Positions 43,901-56,438 of a DNA stretch of 64,000 nt are shown here, in pieces. The notes under the pieces are model-generated. The model saw nothing but the letters and a program-made list of their open reading frames with translations, did not search any database and was not told the origin of the DNA. A program made the translations under genes and the position numbers. The DNA is from Falciphora oryzae (lineage: Eukaryota; Ascomycota; Sordariomycetes; Magnaporthales; Magnaporthaceae). The stretch spans positions 2,329,630 through 2,393,629 of the forward strand of contig JNVV01000002.1 in the NCBI GenBank assembly GCA_000733355.1. The letters run 5' to 3'. Numbering within the stretch: the stretch's first letter is position 1; each line of letters begins with the position of its first letter.

Positions 43901-46900
43901 GCCGCAGAAGGGGCCGCACACCCTGCCCGCTCCTGGAGTCGGCGCATGAAAGTTGGGAAATATGCAGCCCACAGCCCACATCCACATCATCTTGGAGTCT
44001 TGCGCTAGCCTTGGGGGCGGCAATCTTAGCGCGCGCGCGCGTGCACCAGAACCACCGCGACGGCGCTGGCACTGGCGCTGGGCTGGGCTGGGCGTTTTTT
44101 TTCCCGCGGCTTGTGCCGCCCGGCGTCTTTCTCCGCGCCCTGGTCCATGCCCGGTGGGCACCGACCCTTGCCCCAGCAAGCCGTTGCCGCGAAAGAAGAG
44201 AACAAGAGTGAAATCACAGAGGGGGACGACGCCAAGAAAAATGCTCTCGGCGCACGGCCGCTGCCAGAATCAACGGTGTGGGTGCGCGGAGAAGCAGTGT
44301 GCCTCAACGTGCGGCAGCCGCTAGGCGTTCCTTGTCGACTGACTTGGCCTCAAAGAAGAAAAGAAAAAAAAAAACGAACGACAAGACGCCCCGTTCCGCA
44401 CGCTGGCTGTGCAAGCCCCCAGCCCTGTCGCCGAGGGGCTCATTTTTGCCCTTTCCCACACGAACCGGCCGGGATAGCGTCTGAAATTACGGCTTGTCCG
44501 AACGCTTTCTGCGTTGGACATGAACTCCATATCGACGAACCTTCACGTCAAAGCTTCCTCGCCGACTCGAACTCGAGCTGAGTCAAGTCAAACCAGCCCT
44601 CGTGGTGAGGTTGTTTGATGAAGTCTCGGCCTGGCGGATGGGATGGCCATGTGCGCGTGCGCCTCGGCCACGGTGTCCTACACCACCTTCTTCCCCAGAA
44701 GCAGTACCCCAGCCAGTCTGGCTTGCAGCCATGGCCGTGAGCCTTTTTCTTACCTCTCTTGGGAGACGGCCGTCGGGAGCCCAAAGATGAATAGGGGGTG
44801 GCCTTGGGGGAGACCTCCCCTCCGGTGCGACCCTACCAGCCACTGCATCGACAGTAATTTTGCGGCAGTGTCTGGGATCATGGGCGATGATGATCACGAA
44901 GCCCAACTCGGCCTGCCACGTAGGCCGCTGCTGGGCTTTGCCGGCGCACGCACTGACTGGGGCGGCACGGCAGCAAACGCTTGGCCGAGAGTTGTCAGTG
45001 GCTTTGCCCGCATTCCATGCATGTAGATATCGATCTCCAAGGGCAAGGGCAAGCAGACTGGTAGATTAGCCGATGTAGGGTTATCGAGTCCGTGGGTACT
45101 TTCTCCAGCGCCCCTGCTGGCGCAGTTGCGCTGCCTGCCGACCCCGTCCCCGGAGCAAGAGAGAACACCAGCCGAGCCCAGCAGATATGAAGGTAAGGCA
45201 GTGGTGGGTGGCACAGGAGAGACCAGCTGCGCGGCACGAAAGCGCGGCAAGCAATGCATAGGCTCTCTTCCCTTGTACTGCTCCGATATGATCCCCGAGA
45301 ATCTAGGGGGTCTTCTGTATTTTTTTTTTTTTTTTTTCTCGTCTCGTCCGACTGGGGCGACACTGATCTGCGGCCTGTCAGCTGGGGTAGCTAGCTGAAA
45401 GAGCGACGTGACTGGATCCTACTTGGCGAGCAGGTTTCCGGATCCTGCGAGCTGAAGGGGCCAGCTCTTCTCACCACTCACGATTGCCGATCTATCACTT
45501 GCATTGTCTTCCGGTTGACCCTCAGCTGTCGAGCTCACAATAAAATATTTCATCTAAGCCACTCCCACGGCAGCCAACCGGCTGTCCACGTCGTTCGACC
45601 TCCCGCCCTCCATATCAAGAGCCATCGCGTGTAGTTGGCTCTGCTGGACCAAACCCCCCTGGCCGCCGCTGCCACACCTCGCCCACTCGCCAGTTCCCGG
45701 TTTACCATCCGTCCATGCCCACCCCTCCCTCCCTCCTCCTCCTCGGGCACAATTGTGTTGGCTGTGTGGGAAGGACAGCGCGCAGCATGTGCCCTCGCCG
45801 CCCACGCCCACGTACCCAGTCATATTCAAGCTTTCCCCAGAACACGGGTTGGGTGAGCGGACGTGGCCAGTCATCACGATCCATGCCCGGCTCGCCTAGA
45901 AGCGAGCAGACGGGAGTTTTGCAAATCATCTTTTTCCGTTCCTACCCACGCCCAATAGGCAGTTGCTTATACCCTCCCTCCCAGCGGGCGACGGGCCTTT
46001 CTTGACTGGCTGGCCCTGCTCTCGGAGGGGGAGGGATGGACCCCACAGGTGGCAGCAGCACAGGCAGGTCGTGACAGATCGCTGGCATTCCCTCTTTTTC
46101 TGATGCCCTCCATCACCATCCTGCATCTGAGGGGACCAATTTGAATCTTGCGTTTTGCTCGGGGCCCTGTCCATGTCGCTGCCACGGCGGCCTCGAAAAG
46201 ATGTCCCCGCGCGAACCAGGCGGCGGAGGATGGAAAATGCAAATACCAAATACGCGAGCGGGCAGGTATGCAAACACATGGGCCTCCCCCCATGCGCGCG
46301 CATGCGGCCGTGAAAGACGGCCCGATCAAGTTTCTGGCCTCTGTTTGCTGGCAAAACCCCCCTCGAAGTCCGTACCCACGCGTTCGTCATACACAGCCCA
46401 AGATATCGGGTGTTTACCCAGGTGGTAGGCACCCAGGTACCATTTCCGTGTTCTCGAAGGTCTGACGTGGCTACCCAGGCGCACAGCCGCCCTGGGCAAC
46501 ACAAGCACAGGACAGATGGACGGATGTTGCCCAAGCACAGCATTGTGGTGCGGTGCATCGGGATCTTCGCACACCCGCCGTTCATTGCGCGGTCGGGCTC
46601 TTTTGGCCTGCCAAACAAATCAAGTGCAGGCGGCCATTTTTTGCGACCGCACGGACCTTACCATCGAGCGCTGTTTGTCCTTCTCGGAGGGCTCACGGTC
46701 GAGGCCAAGAGAAGCGGCCGGGATTATTTGGAAAATATTCTCCTCGCCCTTCCCGCTACCTCTGACGATCCGCATCCCACTCCTTTTCTCTGCTCCTTCT
46801 GGCTGAAGTCGATACTGCATATTAGGCTCTTTGAGGGCCAGAAGTCGGAAAGGGAGTCCCACGGTCGTGGCCAGCGGCTCGTCTATTTCTCCGAGCTTCT

Positions 46901-47930
46901 TGCCTGCCCGTAGTTTTCTTGCCTATGTAGGCAGTAGGTAGGCTGGTTCGCTGCGGCACGGCCAGAGGCTACGTACGTGTGAGGGGTTTTGCTGTCCCCC
47001 ATCGCGGCCTGAGGTTGCGGCCAATAAAGGCCATTTCGCTCCGCTGGATTTTTCCGTTGTCACCGTTACTTGGTCGCATGCATCATCTTTGTTGGGACGA
47101 GGAGCGCGGCATGGGCGTTGAAGCCGGCGCCGTGTGTGTTTGTCGCGATGCGGTGCGATATGCCAATGCTATGGTCGCTCGCCGGCGTTGCGGCGGTGGG
47201 TTCCCTCGGAGCTTCCTTGGAGCTTGGCCCAGGCTGATCTACGTTGGATCGATCTGGAGATCGGCCCGTCCTTCCCTGGGCGCGGCCAGAGACCAAGGGG
47301 TCGAGGCGCTGCGCACGTGACCGCGGCCTGCAGCCCACCCAAACAAGCGCCGTTCCGCGAGCAGGGGTGGCGGCTGGCCGGGTTGATTTTGCCATCTGCC
47401 TGGCCCTGGCGGTGCAGTGCAGGTGCGCGTGAAAACCGCCGCTGGTTGAGAGAATACGAGGAAGGCGCGAAAGCAAAGAGGCAACGAAGAGACTGCCTAA
47501 AACGTGAAGGACTCCCTAAACCGAGATTGGAGATACATGCGAATACCACCAAACCAGACATACTAAGAGCAAAAAAAAAAAAAAAAACACCGATCCACGT
47601 AATCGCTTCTTGCACTCTCTCACCACACGTCGGGGTCAGGCTATCCTTGTCCCATCCCATCCTCATCCTCTATCCTCCCCCTTATCCTCCTTCATCCACT
47701 CGACTACTACCGGAGTCGACCATCCATCCGCGCCCACCGAGCAGCTGCGTCATGTATGTATCCGTATCCTGCAGCAGAACCAACCACCGATCCCTCTCAC
47801 GCGCTCCAATTACCCGTCCCGCCCGCCTCCTGCGGCCTGCCTAGCGCAGCGAGGTACATGCCCGCCAACCTTGGGCGACCCGACCCTGGGTAACCTATCT
47901 TCGAGAGCACCTGTCCACTCACTCACTCCC
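40982..47930. other. Gene-free region of about 7 kb
   Basis: Upstream of the Zn2Cys6 gene and downstream of the ankyrin gene, both on the minus strand. I find no frame with family motifs, signal peptide or credible splice-supported coding. It holds many short low-complexity tracts: (TAT)n at 41535-41564, A-rich at 42997-43030, T-runs at 43732-43750 and 45319-45338, and an A-run at 47572-47588. Some of the sequence nearest 40981 is probably a long promoter and leader of the transcription factor. Frames up to about 236 residues (45926-46618 on minus, 47134-47844 on plus) look like chance GC-rich frames. Confidence 0.5.
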
Positions 47931-50806
47931 CTAGCACGCCTGCAGACGCTCGATGGTGTCGGCGAGGGCGTCGTACCCCTTCTGCCTCGCCAGCCCGGCC
48001 GCGGTACCCTGCCGGTAGCTCCTCCTGGCGCGAAGGTCGTTGGCCGACTCGTAGATCTCCACCGTCGCCGACTGCCGCGCCCCCCGCTGTAGGAGCAGCT
48101 TGGCGCCCTCGGCGTGGCCCCTCAGCGCCGCGTAGTGCAGCGCCGTCGCCCCGTGCCGGTTCCGCCGGTTGACGTCCAGCAGCAGCCCCGAGCCCTTCTC
48201 GGTCGCGGCCCGCGGGCGTCGCAGCTGGTGCTTGTGGTTGTGCCCGCCGCCTCCCACCACTGCACTCACCAGTGCCGCCAAGGACGCCCCCAGGCCCCTG
48301 CCGCAACCACTATCCCCGGCCTTGTCTTCGCATCCTTCCTTGCCGTGGCTAGGCGGTGGCTTCCGCAGACTCAGCAGGAACCGGAGGACTTCTGGGCTGC
48401 CCGTCGCTGCCGCGAGGATGCTGTCGTCTGCCGCCGTGCGCGCTTTGGCCACTTCGGCGAGCGAGCCACGGTGCAGGAGCAGCTTGATTGTCGACAGGTG
48501 TCCTCCTTCGGCGGCGCTTATGAGGAGTGACATCCTGAGGTCGGCTGCTTCTGCGGCAAGCTTGTCCTCGCTCTTGGGGTGTTGTTCCCTCGGCTGACGA
48601 CCCTGTCCTCGCGTCTTTTCCTCATCGTCTTCACTCTTGGCCTCAATGGTCTCGACCACGGCTTTTAACCCCTTGTCCTCGTCGCCTACACTGACGCAGT
48701 CTGAATCGCCACCAGACTCGCTGTTTCCGCTGTCTGCGTCATCGGCCGTTGCATGCGCCTTCTTGGCCTTTCGAGTCCTGTCCAGCCGGTCCAACACCAT
48801 CGTCACAATAACATCGGCTCCCTTGCGTGCAGCGTGGTGCAGAGAGGTCGACCTGCTATCATCTACCTCACGAAGCGGATCCGCGCCTCGCTCGACGAGC
48901 AGACGCGCCAGGTCTAGGAGACCGCGGTCCACTGCGTGCCACAGCGCCGTCGGCGTCCGGCGGTCGGCTTGGCTCGGGATCTCGGCGGGCGCTGCACCGG
49001 AGCCCAGGAGGTCGCGCGCCACGGCCTCGTGGCCGGCGCGCACCGCCAGCAGCAGCGGCGTAGCGCCGTACTCGTTGACGGGGTTGACTGCCGCCCCCGC
49101 CGCGACCAGCCGGCGCACCACCTCGATGTGGTTGCCGGCTGCTGCCGCGTGAAGCGGCGTTTGCCCGCTCCAGCCGCCGCCACCTTTGCTGCCCTCGCCC
49201 TCGTCGCCAGTCTCTGCCGCACGGAGCAGGTCTGTATCTTTGTGCGAGAGGAGCAGGTCGACGATTCCGTTGTTGCCCAGCCGCGAGGCTGCCAGAAGCG
49301 GGTAGTCTCCGCTCCTGTACCTGGCCGCCCCCCCTCCGTCTTTGCTGCTGCTGCCGGCACCGTGGCCGCATCGCAAGTTCACGTCGGCCCCGGCTTCGAG
49401 CAGCACCCGCACCATCTCGGTGCATCCCGCCTCGATGGCGCAGACCAACGGCGTCTTGGCCACAACAGAGCCGCTCCGCCCGTCTCCCCATGTCCGACCC
49501 CGCCGCCGCCCGTCAACGGCCGCGCCGTGCTCGCACAGGAGCCGGGCCACGGCTACGTTGCGTCGTAGCACGACCAGGAGCAGCGGTGTAGCGCCCCCCG
49601 GCAGCTCCGCGTCGACGTCGGCGCCGTTTCGAGCCAACAGCATCGCCGCGCGGGTCTTGCCAGCCGCCACGGCCGCGTGCAAGGGCGTCCGCCCATCGGC
49701 GTCGCGGCGGTTCAGGTCAGCGTCGTGCGCGGCCAGGGCCAGAACCGCGGGCGGCGCTTGCTCGCCGCTCAAGCCGCTGCCCCCACACTCGTCAGGCCGC
49801 ACCAAACCCGCGGCGTAATGGAGCGCTGTGCGGCCTGACCGGTCAATGGCATCAGCTCGCGCACCTAGCTCGCAGCATAGTAGGACAAAGTCATCCGGGA
49901 ATTCGCATCGCACCGCCCGCACTAGTGCCGTCTCGCCCGATGGACTGGTCGCTTCAAGGTCCGCGCCCGCCAGTGCCAGGAACACGGCCGCGTCCAGGCA
50001 CCCGACTGAAAAGGCCCTGTGCAGTGGCGTCACCTCCGAGGTTGCCGCCGCTGTAGTCCTGGTAGCATTCATGGTAGTGTTGCCAGCTAATCGCCTCCCT
50101 GCCGAACCGTCGTAGTAGTTTCTGCCCCGGCCGCTTCCACCACCACCACCACCACCACCACGTGTAAGGTTTGGGTCAACTCCCGAGCGGAGCATACTAT
50201 AAACGGCAGTCGGGTCCCGGCGTTCGATGGCGGCGTGCAGCTCTTGGGCCGCCATTAGGTTGCTCTTGCCCCCGTTGCCGCACCCACTGGTAAGTTCCCT
50301 GCGGAGAACCTGCATCTCTGGTCTGTTGAGCACGCTCGGGAGGTTAATATCCGACTTGCGGCCACCCCGAGGCGGCGCCCCCGCCCCCGTGCTTTGAAGG
50401 CTGCCCCCTCCACCTCTGCTTCCTGGCCTGGTGCTCGTGATGGTGCTGGGGGTCGAGTGTCGCCACGAGTTGCTGCTCGCCACCCTCTGAACCTGTCTCC
50501 TGCGCCTATGAGACTGCGAATGGAGCGTGTGCTGTTTGGGCGCGCCAAAGTCGGTCCTGCTCAGCCAGCGTAAACGTGTCAGTGCTTCTCAGGAGACTCC
50601 TCAAGTGTCACGTCACGCCTGTCTATGCCCAAGAATCGAGAAGGGAACCCCGAAAAGATCAGTGAGGTTTCAACCACGTACGTCTGTATGAAGTTCACCA
50701 AGGATGTCATGGACGCGTGGTAGCCGTGCTTGGGGGCCCATGTCTTCCCCAGGAACCGCTCGTCGCTCTCGGCCACGGACGGCGGGATCGTCATCGTCTT
50801 GGACAT
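47931..50806 (-). CDS. Ankyrin-repeat protein, 916 residues
   Basis: Two exons, 50806-50682 and 50556-47931. The short first exon (41 codons, MSKTMTIPPSVAESDERF) is joined in phase 2 through a GTACGT donor and a GCTGAGCAG branch/acceptor, and continues in frame into SSNSWRHSTPS. Residues about 140-880 hold at least a dozen ankyrin repeats with TPLHxAAxxG signatures: EVTPLHRAF, RTALHYAAG, RTPLHAAVAAGK, ATPLLLVV, KTPLVCAIEAG, QTPLHAAAAGNH, ATPLLLAVRAGH, TSLHHAARKG, ATALHYAALRGH. A poly-Gly run near residue 180 and a charged Glu/Asp/Lys linker about 630-700 interrupt the array. No NACHT, kinase or F-box domain is visible in this frame. A protein-interaction scaffold is inferred; partner unknown. 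Confidence 0.85.
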
Positions 50807-51553
50807 GGCGCTGACTTTTCCCGTATCGCTTACTACTTGTTGTTGTCTGTTCTTTTACGGGGCCCGAGAAAGTGGTGCGTAGATGATTGGTATTACTGGT
50901 CCTTTGAAGGCAGACAGACAAACGGACGGGCACATTGTCAAAATGTCGCCTGGGGGAGAAGCCGGCGGCCCATTGACGGCGACACGCATCTTCCCGGGAG
51001 AGGGGGGAACCTGGAATGCCGCCGCCCGCCGCCCACCGCCCTCTTTGTTTTTGCTGTGCTGCAGATCGGGAATGTAAGATGCTCGCGGATCACAGACTGA
51101 GACCTCATTTCCCAGCCTGTCACATGGGGCACACAAAGATAAGGATCAAGTCGGCTGCGCTTTCTTTTTTGTTTACCAGTCGACATCGTTCGAATTTTTG
51201 TACCACACGTTCCTGTCCGATACCCCCACATAGGAAGAGGGAGAAAGAGAGCATACTGCTGGGCTGTGTTGCTTCCAACATATAAAACCACCCGAAATTT
51301 TCCTGATGCAGTATTTCAAAGCTAACTTTTGGTTGCACTCGGCTACATGTTTCCCTTCGGGTTGCACCATCCAACCGCCTCAGAGGCCTGCCACCCGATT
51401 CCCTCCCCGTCCCAATCATGACATGGAAAAGATGTACGGAAAAAGTACCCCACCCCGTTTAGGCCGCACCTCTAAACCCAGAGACAGAGACAAGACGTGA
51501 CGCATGACGTTGAGGCCCACCCGGCCAAGACAATACCAAAACAAAGCACCTCA
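50807..51553. other. Intergenic between ankyrin and Nat1 genes
   Basis: Promoter side of the ankyrin gene (-) and 3' flank of Nat1 (-). No gene seen. Confidence 0.5.
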
Positions 51554-54253
51554 TCATGAGAAGACGGTCGCGTCGGGGAACTTTGTCTGGGCGGCGGCCT
51601 TGACCGTGTCCACCTCGGAGCTGCGCCAGCTCTTGAGCGTGCCGACGACGCTCTCGGCGTCCGACAGGGTCAGGGATGCCATGTCGAGGACCGACGCCAC
51701 ATCCCTCTCGGCCTCCTTGCGCTCGCTCTCGCCGATGGCCCTGGCGGCGCGGATGGCCGCGAGCACGTGTGCGGGGCTGTCGGCGTGCGCCGCCCAGAAC
51801 TCCGCGTTGAGCTTGGCCAGGTCCGCCGAAGCGGGCACTGCCGTGAACTCGGCCTCCATGACCTCGGCCACCTTGGCTGGGAGGGACTCGCGGGCCGAGT
51901 TGAGGGCGCTGCGCAGCCGGATCGACTGCTCGTGCACTCTGGGGTGGTCGGGTTGCAAAGCCCGCGCGGCGTTCAGGCAGCCCAGTGCGAGCACGTACTT
52001 GTCTGTTGACGCCCGCGTTAGCCGTGCTGTCATCAAGAGGCTCCGAAACATCTCTTTGTTGGGGAAGGGGAGCCATCTGATGGGTGGTTTCTTACGTCTC
52101 CTGATGAACACCTCGAAGCCGGCAAGCTGCGCCTCAATGTTCTTGGGACTGAACTGAACTAGCGGCACGAGAAACTTGACGGCATCGTCCAGCGGCGTCT
52201 TGGTCGCCGCGAGCTTGAGCCCTAGTGGGTCTTCATCCTTCTTCTTGGCGGCCTCAGCATCCGTCTGTTTGCCCTTCTGGCCTGCCTTGTTAGGGTCCTG
52301 CTTGGCCGCCTTCTCCTGAGCCTCACGCTCGGCCTTCTGGAGCTCCTTCTTGGCTTTCTTAGCGGCCTTCTTCCTTTCTGCCGCTGCCGCCTCCTCGCCG
52401 CCGGCATCGGCTCCGTCTGAGGCGCTCCCGTTGACGCCATTCGGGGACGAGGCGCCGGCCTGGCCGTCGTGCATGTCCACATACAGCGCGACGGCGTCTA
52501 GAGCTACGCGCGAGTAGAAAGGGTGGTCCCGGAGGTGGTCCTCCCACCGGATCATTTCGACATAGGCCCTAATCAGGCCTTTCCTGAGCGAGAAGGTGTG
52601 GAAGTCGTATTGGTCCTCCTGCCAGATGTCGAAGATGTTGAAGATGGCGTGGAAGCGCTTGAGGGCCATGCCGACGTTGCCCTGGCGGGCGTAGGCCTCG
52701 CCGTCCTCTGTCAAGAACCACACCGACTGCATGTCGAGGAGGTCCGAAAGCGGGCCGCCCGGAGTCTCGGCCCGGGTGAAGAGGCCCATTGTCTTGAGCG
52801 CCTTCTCGTTCTCGTTGTTGCGCAGCTGGTATTTTGCCGTCTTCGTGTTGATGTACCTATCTTTCTTGTCAAGCTCGCGTGCCTGGTTCATGACCTCAGC
52901 AGCCTTTGCCGTGTTGCCATGGTGCTTCCATATTCTGGCCTTGGTCATGTGGAAATCGACACTACTGGGCACAACCTCGATGGCCTTGTCCACGTACTCC
53001 ATAGCCTTGGTCAGATCACGGCTGAGGTGGTAGTTATAGTGCTGTGCCAAAAAGTAGAGCGCCGCCGCCTTGCCCTTCGAAGAATCGCCGTTGGTACCGG
53101 CCGCCTCGCCATGCGACGCCAGGTACTCCCCAACGAGCTCCGGCAGGGCCGTCTTCTTAAACGAGTCTGAGTACAAGTGTTTGAGGTTGGCAAACGTAGA
53201 TGGAACACCCTTGTTAAGCATAGAGGTGAGATATTCCCTTGCATGAGCCTTAAACTCGTCGCCTGTGGGGTAGCAGGCATATGCAAACAGATTAGCATGC
53301 GCAAACGGAGACTAAGGGGTGTGGGGAAGCGAGCTAGCCTTACCGGTCAAAATGTTCAAGGGTAACCGACGGGCGGCGTCACAACGGGGCGCTTTCTGGG
53401 CGTATTCGTCGAAGATTGCCTTCTTGGCAGCCACATCTGCGCCGTCGATTCCCATGGCGTCCATTAGGCGGCAGTAGTAATCCTCGTGGTCCGGGTTGCG
53501 GTCCAGGAGGGCACGCCAGGCCTTGATGGCGTCATCCTTCCTGCTGAGCTTGGTCAGGTAGGTTGCGCGGGCCTCCATGACGGCCAGCTTGTCGAGCACG
53601 TTCTTAGCAATAGACTCAAGGTGGTCGAGGGCGCGCTGGGTGTCGCCAGTCTCGGCAATTATGGTGTTCTTGTACATAACGGCTTCGGAGTGCTCAAAGT
53701 CGGCGCGGGCGGGGGGAACCTTGAGGCTCTCCTCGTAGGTCGTCAGTGTGCTCTCAGCCTCGGACAGGTTGCCGGCGAGCTGGTGGGCCAGGGCCAGGGC
53801 GGTCCAGTTCTGGCGCAACTGAGGGCGGGCTTGCAGCATCTGCAGGCGGGTCTGGATGTAGCCCGGGTAGTCGCGCATCTGGATCTGCAGGATGGCCAGG
53901 TCGCGCTGGATCTGGGACGAGTCGGGCTCGAGGCGCAGGGCGAACTTGTAGGCGCGGATAGCCTCGTCGAAGTTCTTGCGGGTGCGGTAGAGCATGCCGT
54001 AGACGTGCCAGCACACGTGGGATTTCATGTCGACCGACACGGCCTCCTTGCCCAGCACGAACGCCTCCTCGGTCTTGCCCTGGGCATTCATGATCAGGGC
54101 CTTCATGGCCATGGTGTCGCCATGTTTGGGGTTCTTCTTAAGGATCTGCTCGGCAGCCTTGAGCCCGCGGCGGTACTGCTTGTCCTCGAAGTTGCGGACG
54201 ACGGTCCGCAGGAGGTTGTTGTCCCTCGTGCTGAGGGGCTGTGACGGTGACAT
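51554..54253 (-). CDS. NAT1: NatA N-terminal acetyltransferase auxiliary subunit
   Basis: Three exons, 54253-53344, 53262-52096 and 52002-51554, give 841 residues, typical for fungal Nat1/Naa15. It is the TPR scaffold that anchors the catalytic Naa10 subunit to ribosomes for co-translational N-terminal acetylation. The protein starts LSTRDNNLLRTVVRNFEDKQ and is a series of TPR helices (KKNPKHGDTMAMKALIM, YRTRKNFDEAIRAYKFALRL, EARATYLTKL), with a Lys/Ala/Glu-rich charged segment near 590-640 (KKAAKKAKKELQKAEREA). Intron 1 donor is GTAAGG. Intron 2 (52095-52003, 93 nt) is a multiple of three and stop-free, so it looks like coding sequence if missed; its GTAAGA donor, GCTAAC branch and CAACAG acceptor are consensus, and splicing yields IRRHKYVLALGCL, which fits the family better. 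The ATG at 54253 is preferred over a longer frame. Confidence 0.92.
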
Positions 54254-54991
54254 CGTGGCGTGTGCGGGGAAAGCCCCGGGTGCAGTGACGGCTCCTCCGG
54301 GGCGGCTCGGACAGAGACAGACAGAGACGGTGGACGCAGGCGTTTGTGGTACGATTCGAGGTCGACTTCGCCGCGGCGGCACCGAGGGGTTTGTGTCGTG
54401 TGCGTGGGCAGTGTGCTGCTGCCAGTCAGTCGGCCGGACGTCAATTCCAGCCCAATGCGCCCCGACGCTCCAGGGTCAGCCTCGGGGGAGGGCAGATTCG
54501 GGCGTCGACTGTTGGGTTGGCGGACTGCTCAGGTGGGTTTGGAGGGGGAGGCAGCAAACGCAGACTGCTGGCGGGTTTGCTGAGGTCGAGTCGGCCGTGG
54601 CACCGCATCTGCGATTTGACCATAAAACGCTTCGGGTCCGCTATTCTTCCTGGGCGAAGTGAGCGGAAAGAGTGGAGCTACTCCTGTTTTCTGCAGCCAT
54701 CGTTTTGGCCCCACGCCCAGAAGCTCGAGGACTGGAGCTCCCAATAGGTGATGAGCTTTGCTAGCCGCAACCAACACAATGGGATCATGCTTGGATTCGA
54801 GGCGCCAGCCTCGCCCCGTTCAGTCACGCACATTCGTTGCCTCGCTTTGTGAAAAGGGCGATTTCCAATTATTTATTCTTTCATTATTTTGTTACAAGAG
54901 GAGGCTGTCGCATGCACAACCATCACCCGTAGGTGTGTTTTGGTACAACACGGATCCGGGAAGAAAAAACATATCCTCGGCTTGAAAGTCC
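54254..54991. other. Intergenic, upstream of Nat1
   Basis: Promoter region of Nat1 (-) and 3' flank of the MIX23 gene (-). No gene seen. Confidence 0.5.
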
Positions 54992-55658
54992 TCAACTCTG
55001 TCTTGTTGCCTTTTGCCACTTGTCAAACGCTTCCTCCCAGCTCTCTCCATTGTCGCTCCCGCACCGCTCATTGACGACTTCCCACGTCCGCGTCCTCACA
55101 ATCCTCTCCACACCCCGTTCCTGTCGCAACAGAATCGCCAACCTCTCCGTCCGCGGCTCTGTCGGGAAGAAGCGGGCCGAGTACGGGTCTAGCCTCTCGT
55201 CGATAACCCTCTCCTTGTTTTTGGATTCTTCAGCCTCTCTTATTGCTGCCAACGGGTCGTTGGGGTCCGGGCTGGTTGCCACCATCGTGCAGTATGATAT
55301 CAGGTCGGAACGGGCCTTCCACGAGGGGAAGAGCACATGTTGCTTGAATCGCTGGCAGGCTGTCCCGTCGATGGGCCTGCCGAGCGGCCGCGGGACCCTC
55401 TGTGACGTTGTGGACGGGTCGAAGCCGTCCTTAGCCGGCGTTACCAGCGCATTAAGGTTCTGGGAGATGGAGTCGTCGATGGCGCCACGCGAAAGCCGTA
55501 GAAAATCTCCCAAGGCCAAGAAGTCCAGAGTCAGTACGATAATTGAGCCCGGCGGGCCAGGAAGCCATGGCGGACAAACCTCTCAGTGCCGATGTAGAGA
55601 AGCACAGCTGGGGAGTGAGCGGCGGCTGGTCTGGGTGGGCGGGCATCGTCTTGGGCAC
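54992..55658 (-). CDS. MIX23 / caffeine-induced death protein 2 family
   Basis: Two exons, 55658-55580 and 55506-54992, give 197 residues. The join in phase 1 makes QLCFSTSALRDFLRLSRGAIDDSISQNLNAL, the recognisable start of the Cid2/MIX23 family. A Cys-spaced segment follows (CQRFKQHVLFPSWKARSDLISYC), then charged helices and a C-terminal tail. Known members are small soluble proteins of the mitochondrial intermembrane space linked to protein import; location here is inferred from the family. The unspliced second exon would start at an internal Met (MALGDFLRL), which lacks the N-terminal Cys. The first intron donor GTTTGT is weaker than most. Confidence 0.82.
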
Positions 55659-56127
55659 AGTCTCCTTGGGCGGGTCACCTTGGCCTGGAGACGGCCCCTT
55701 TGACCAGAGAAAGCTGGGGGACGCCAGCGTGTCGGCGGGTCAAAGGAATCGGGAGTAGACCAGACGTGTGGCTTGCGTCGCGGCGGTCGTGAAAGAGAGG
55801 TCGAACACCTCCGGCCGTGTGTTTGCACAGGCTGCTTATTGGTTTTTGAGAGAGTGAGCCGGCAGATGACATCGCCAGACCGATGATGCGATGCGCCGAT
55901 TTGCGCCTCGGGGAAGCTTGGTGGGCCCCACTCCTCCAAGCACGCACGGGCCCTCGCCTTCCCGCCAGCTCCGAAGAGCTCTCCGAAATAGTGGCAACGT
56001 AGAAGAAATGCTTTATATCTTTTGACTGGGAACTTCCTGTCATTACTTGCTCTTTTAACATGTCTGCAACTTCATCTCTGGGTAGCCGTGAGGTGTTGGG
56101 ATTGGAAAGCTGTATTAATTAAACAGA
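55659..56127. other. Intergenic before the first solo LTR
   Basis: Promoter side of the MIX23 gene, then AT-rich sequence. No gene seen. Confidence 0.5.
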
Positions 56128-56438
56128 GAGACTGTTGGTAGGAGTATGTACTCCTGTGGGCTCGGAGATCTCCAAAACAGGGTGAACAATGATTCCTTAT
56201 ATCAGAGGAATCATAATCTATTGTGCACGAAGAGGAAAGGAACCTATCTGCCAGAGAGGGAGCAGAAGGGAGGCTATATATACACGATCCTGATCACCAA
56301 AGGGGCCTTCCCCTGTTCCCAGCCTCCGCAGGCTTGCGGGTCCTCGGATCCCGCGATCAGAGATCACGGGACCGGAGGATCCGACTCTCTCTGGGCTCTG
56401 CCGATTGCCTGCACAGGCCAGTGCAATCCAACAGAGAC
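56128..56438 (+). mobile_element. Solo LTR 1 with 5-bp target-site duplication
   Basis: A 301-bp element, 56133-56433, begins TGTTGGTAGGAGT and ends ATCCAACA, giving the inverted TG...CA termini of an LTR retrotransposon (TGTTGG/CCAACA). It is flanked on both sides by GAGAC (56128-56132 and 56434-56438), a perfect 5-bp target-site duplication. There are no internal genes, primer-binding site or second LTR attached, so it is a solo LTR formed by recombination. It shares blocks with the second copy at 57240: the start, CGGAGATCTCC, TATTGTGC, GAAGAGGAAAGG and ATCTGC. Orientation is arbitrary. Confidence 0.9.

Noticed and set aside
45926..46618. 230-residue minus-strand frame in the gene-free region
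   Set aside because: No splice support, mixed Cys/Trp/Arg composition and no recognisable motif; looks like chance.
47134..47844. 236-residue plus-strand frame
   Set aside because: Crosses an A-run and pyrimidine leader sequence; composition not protein-like.
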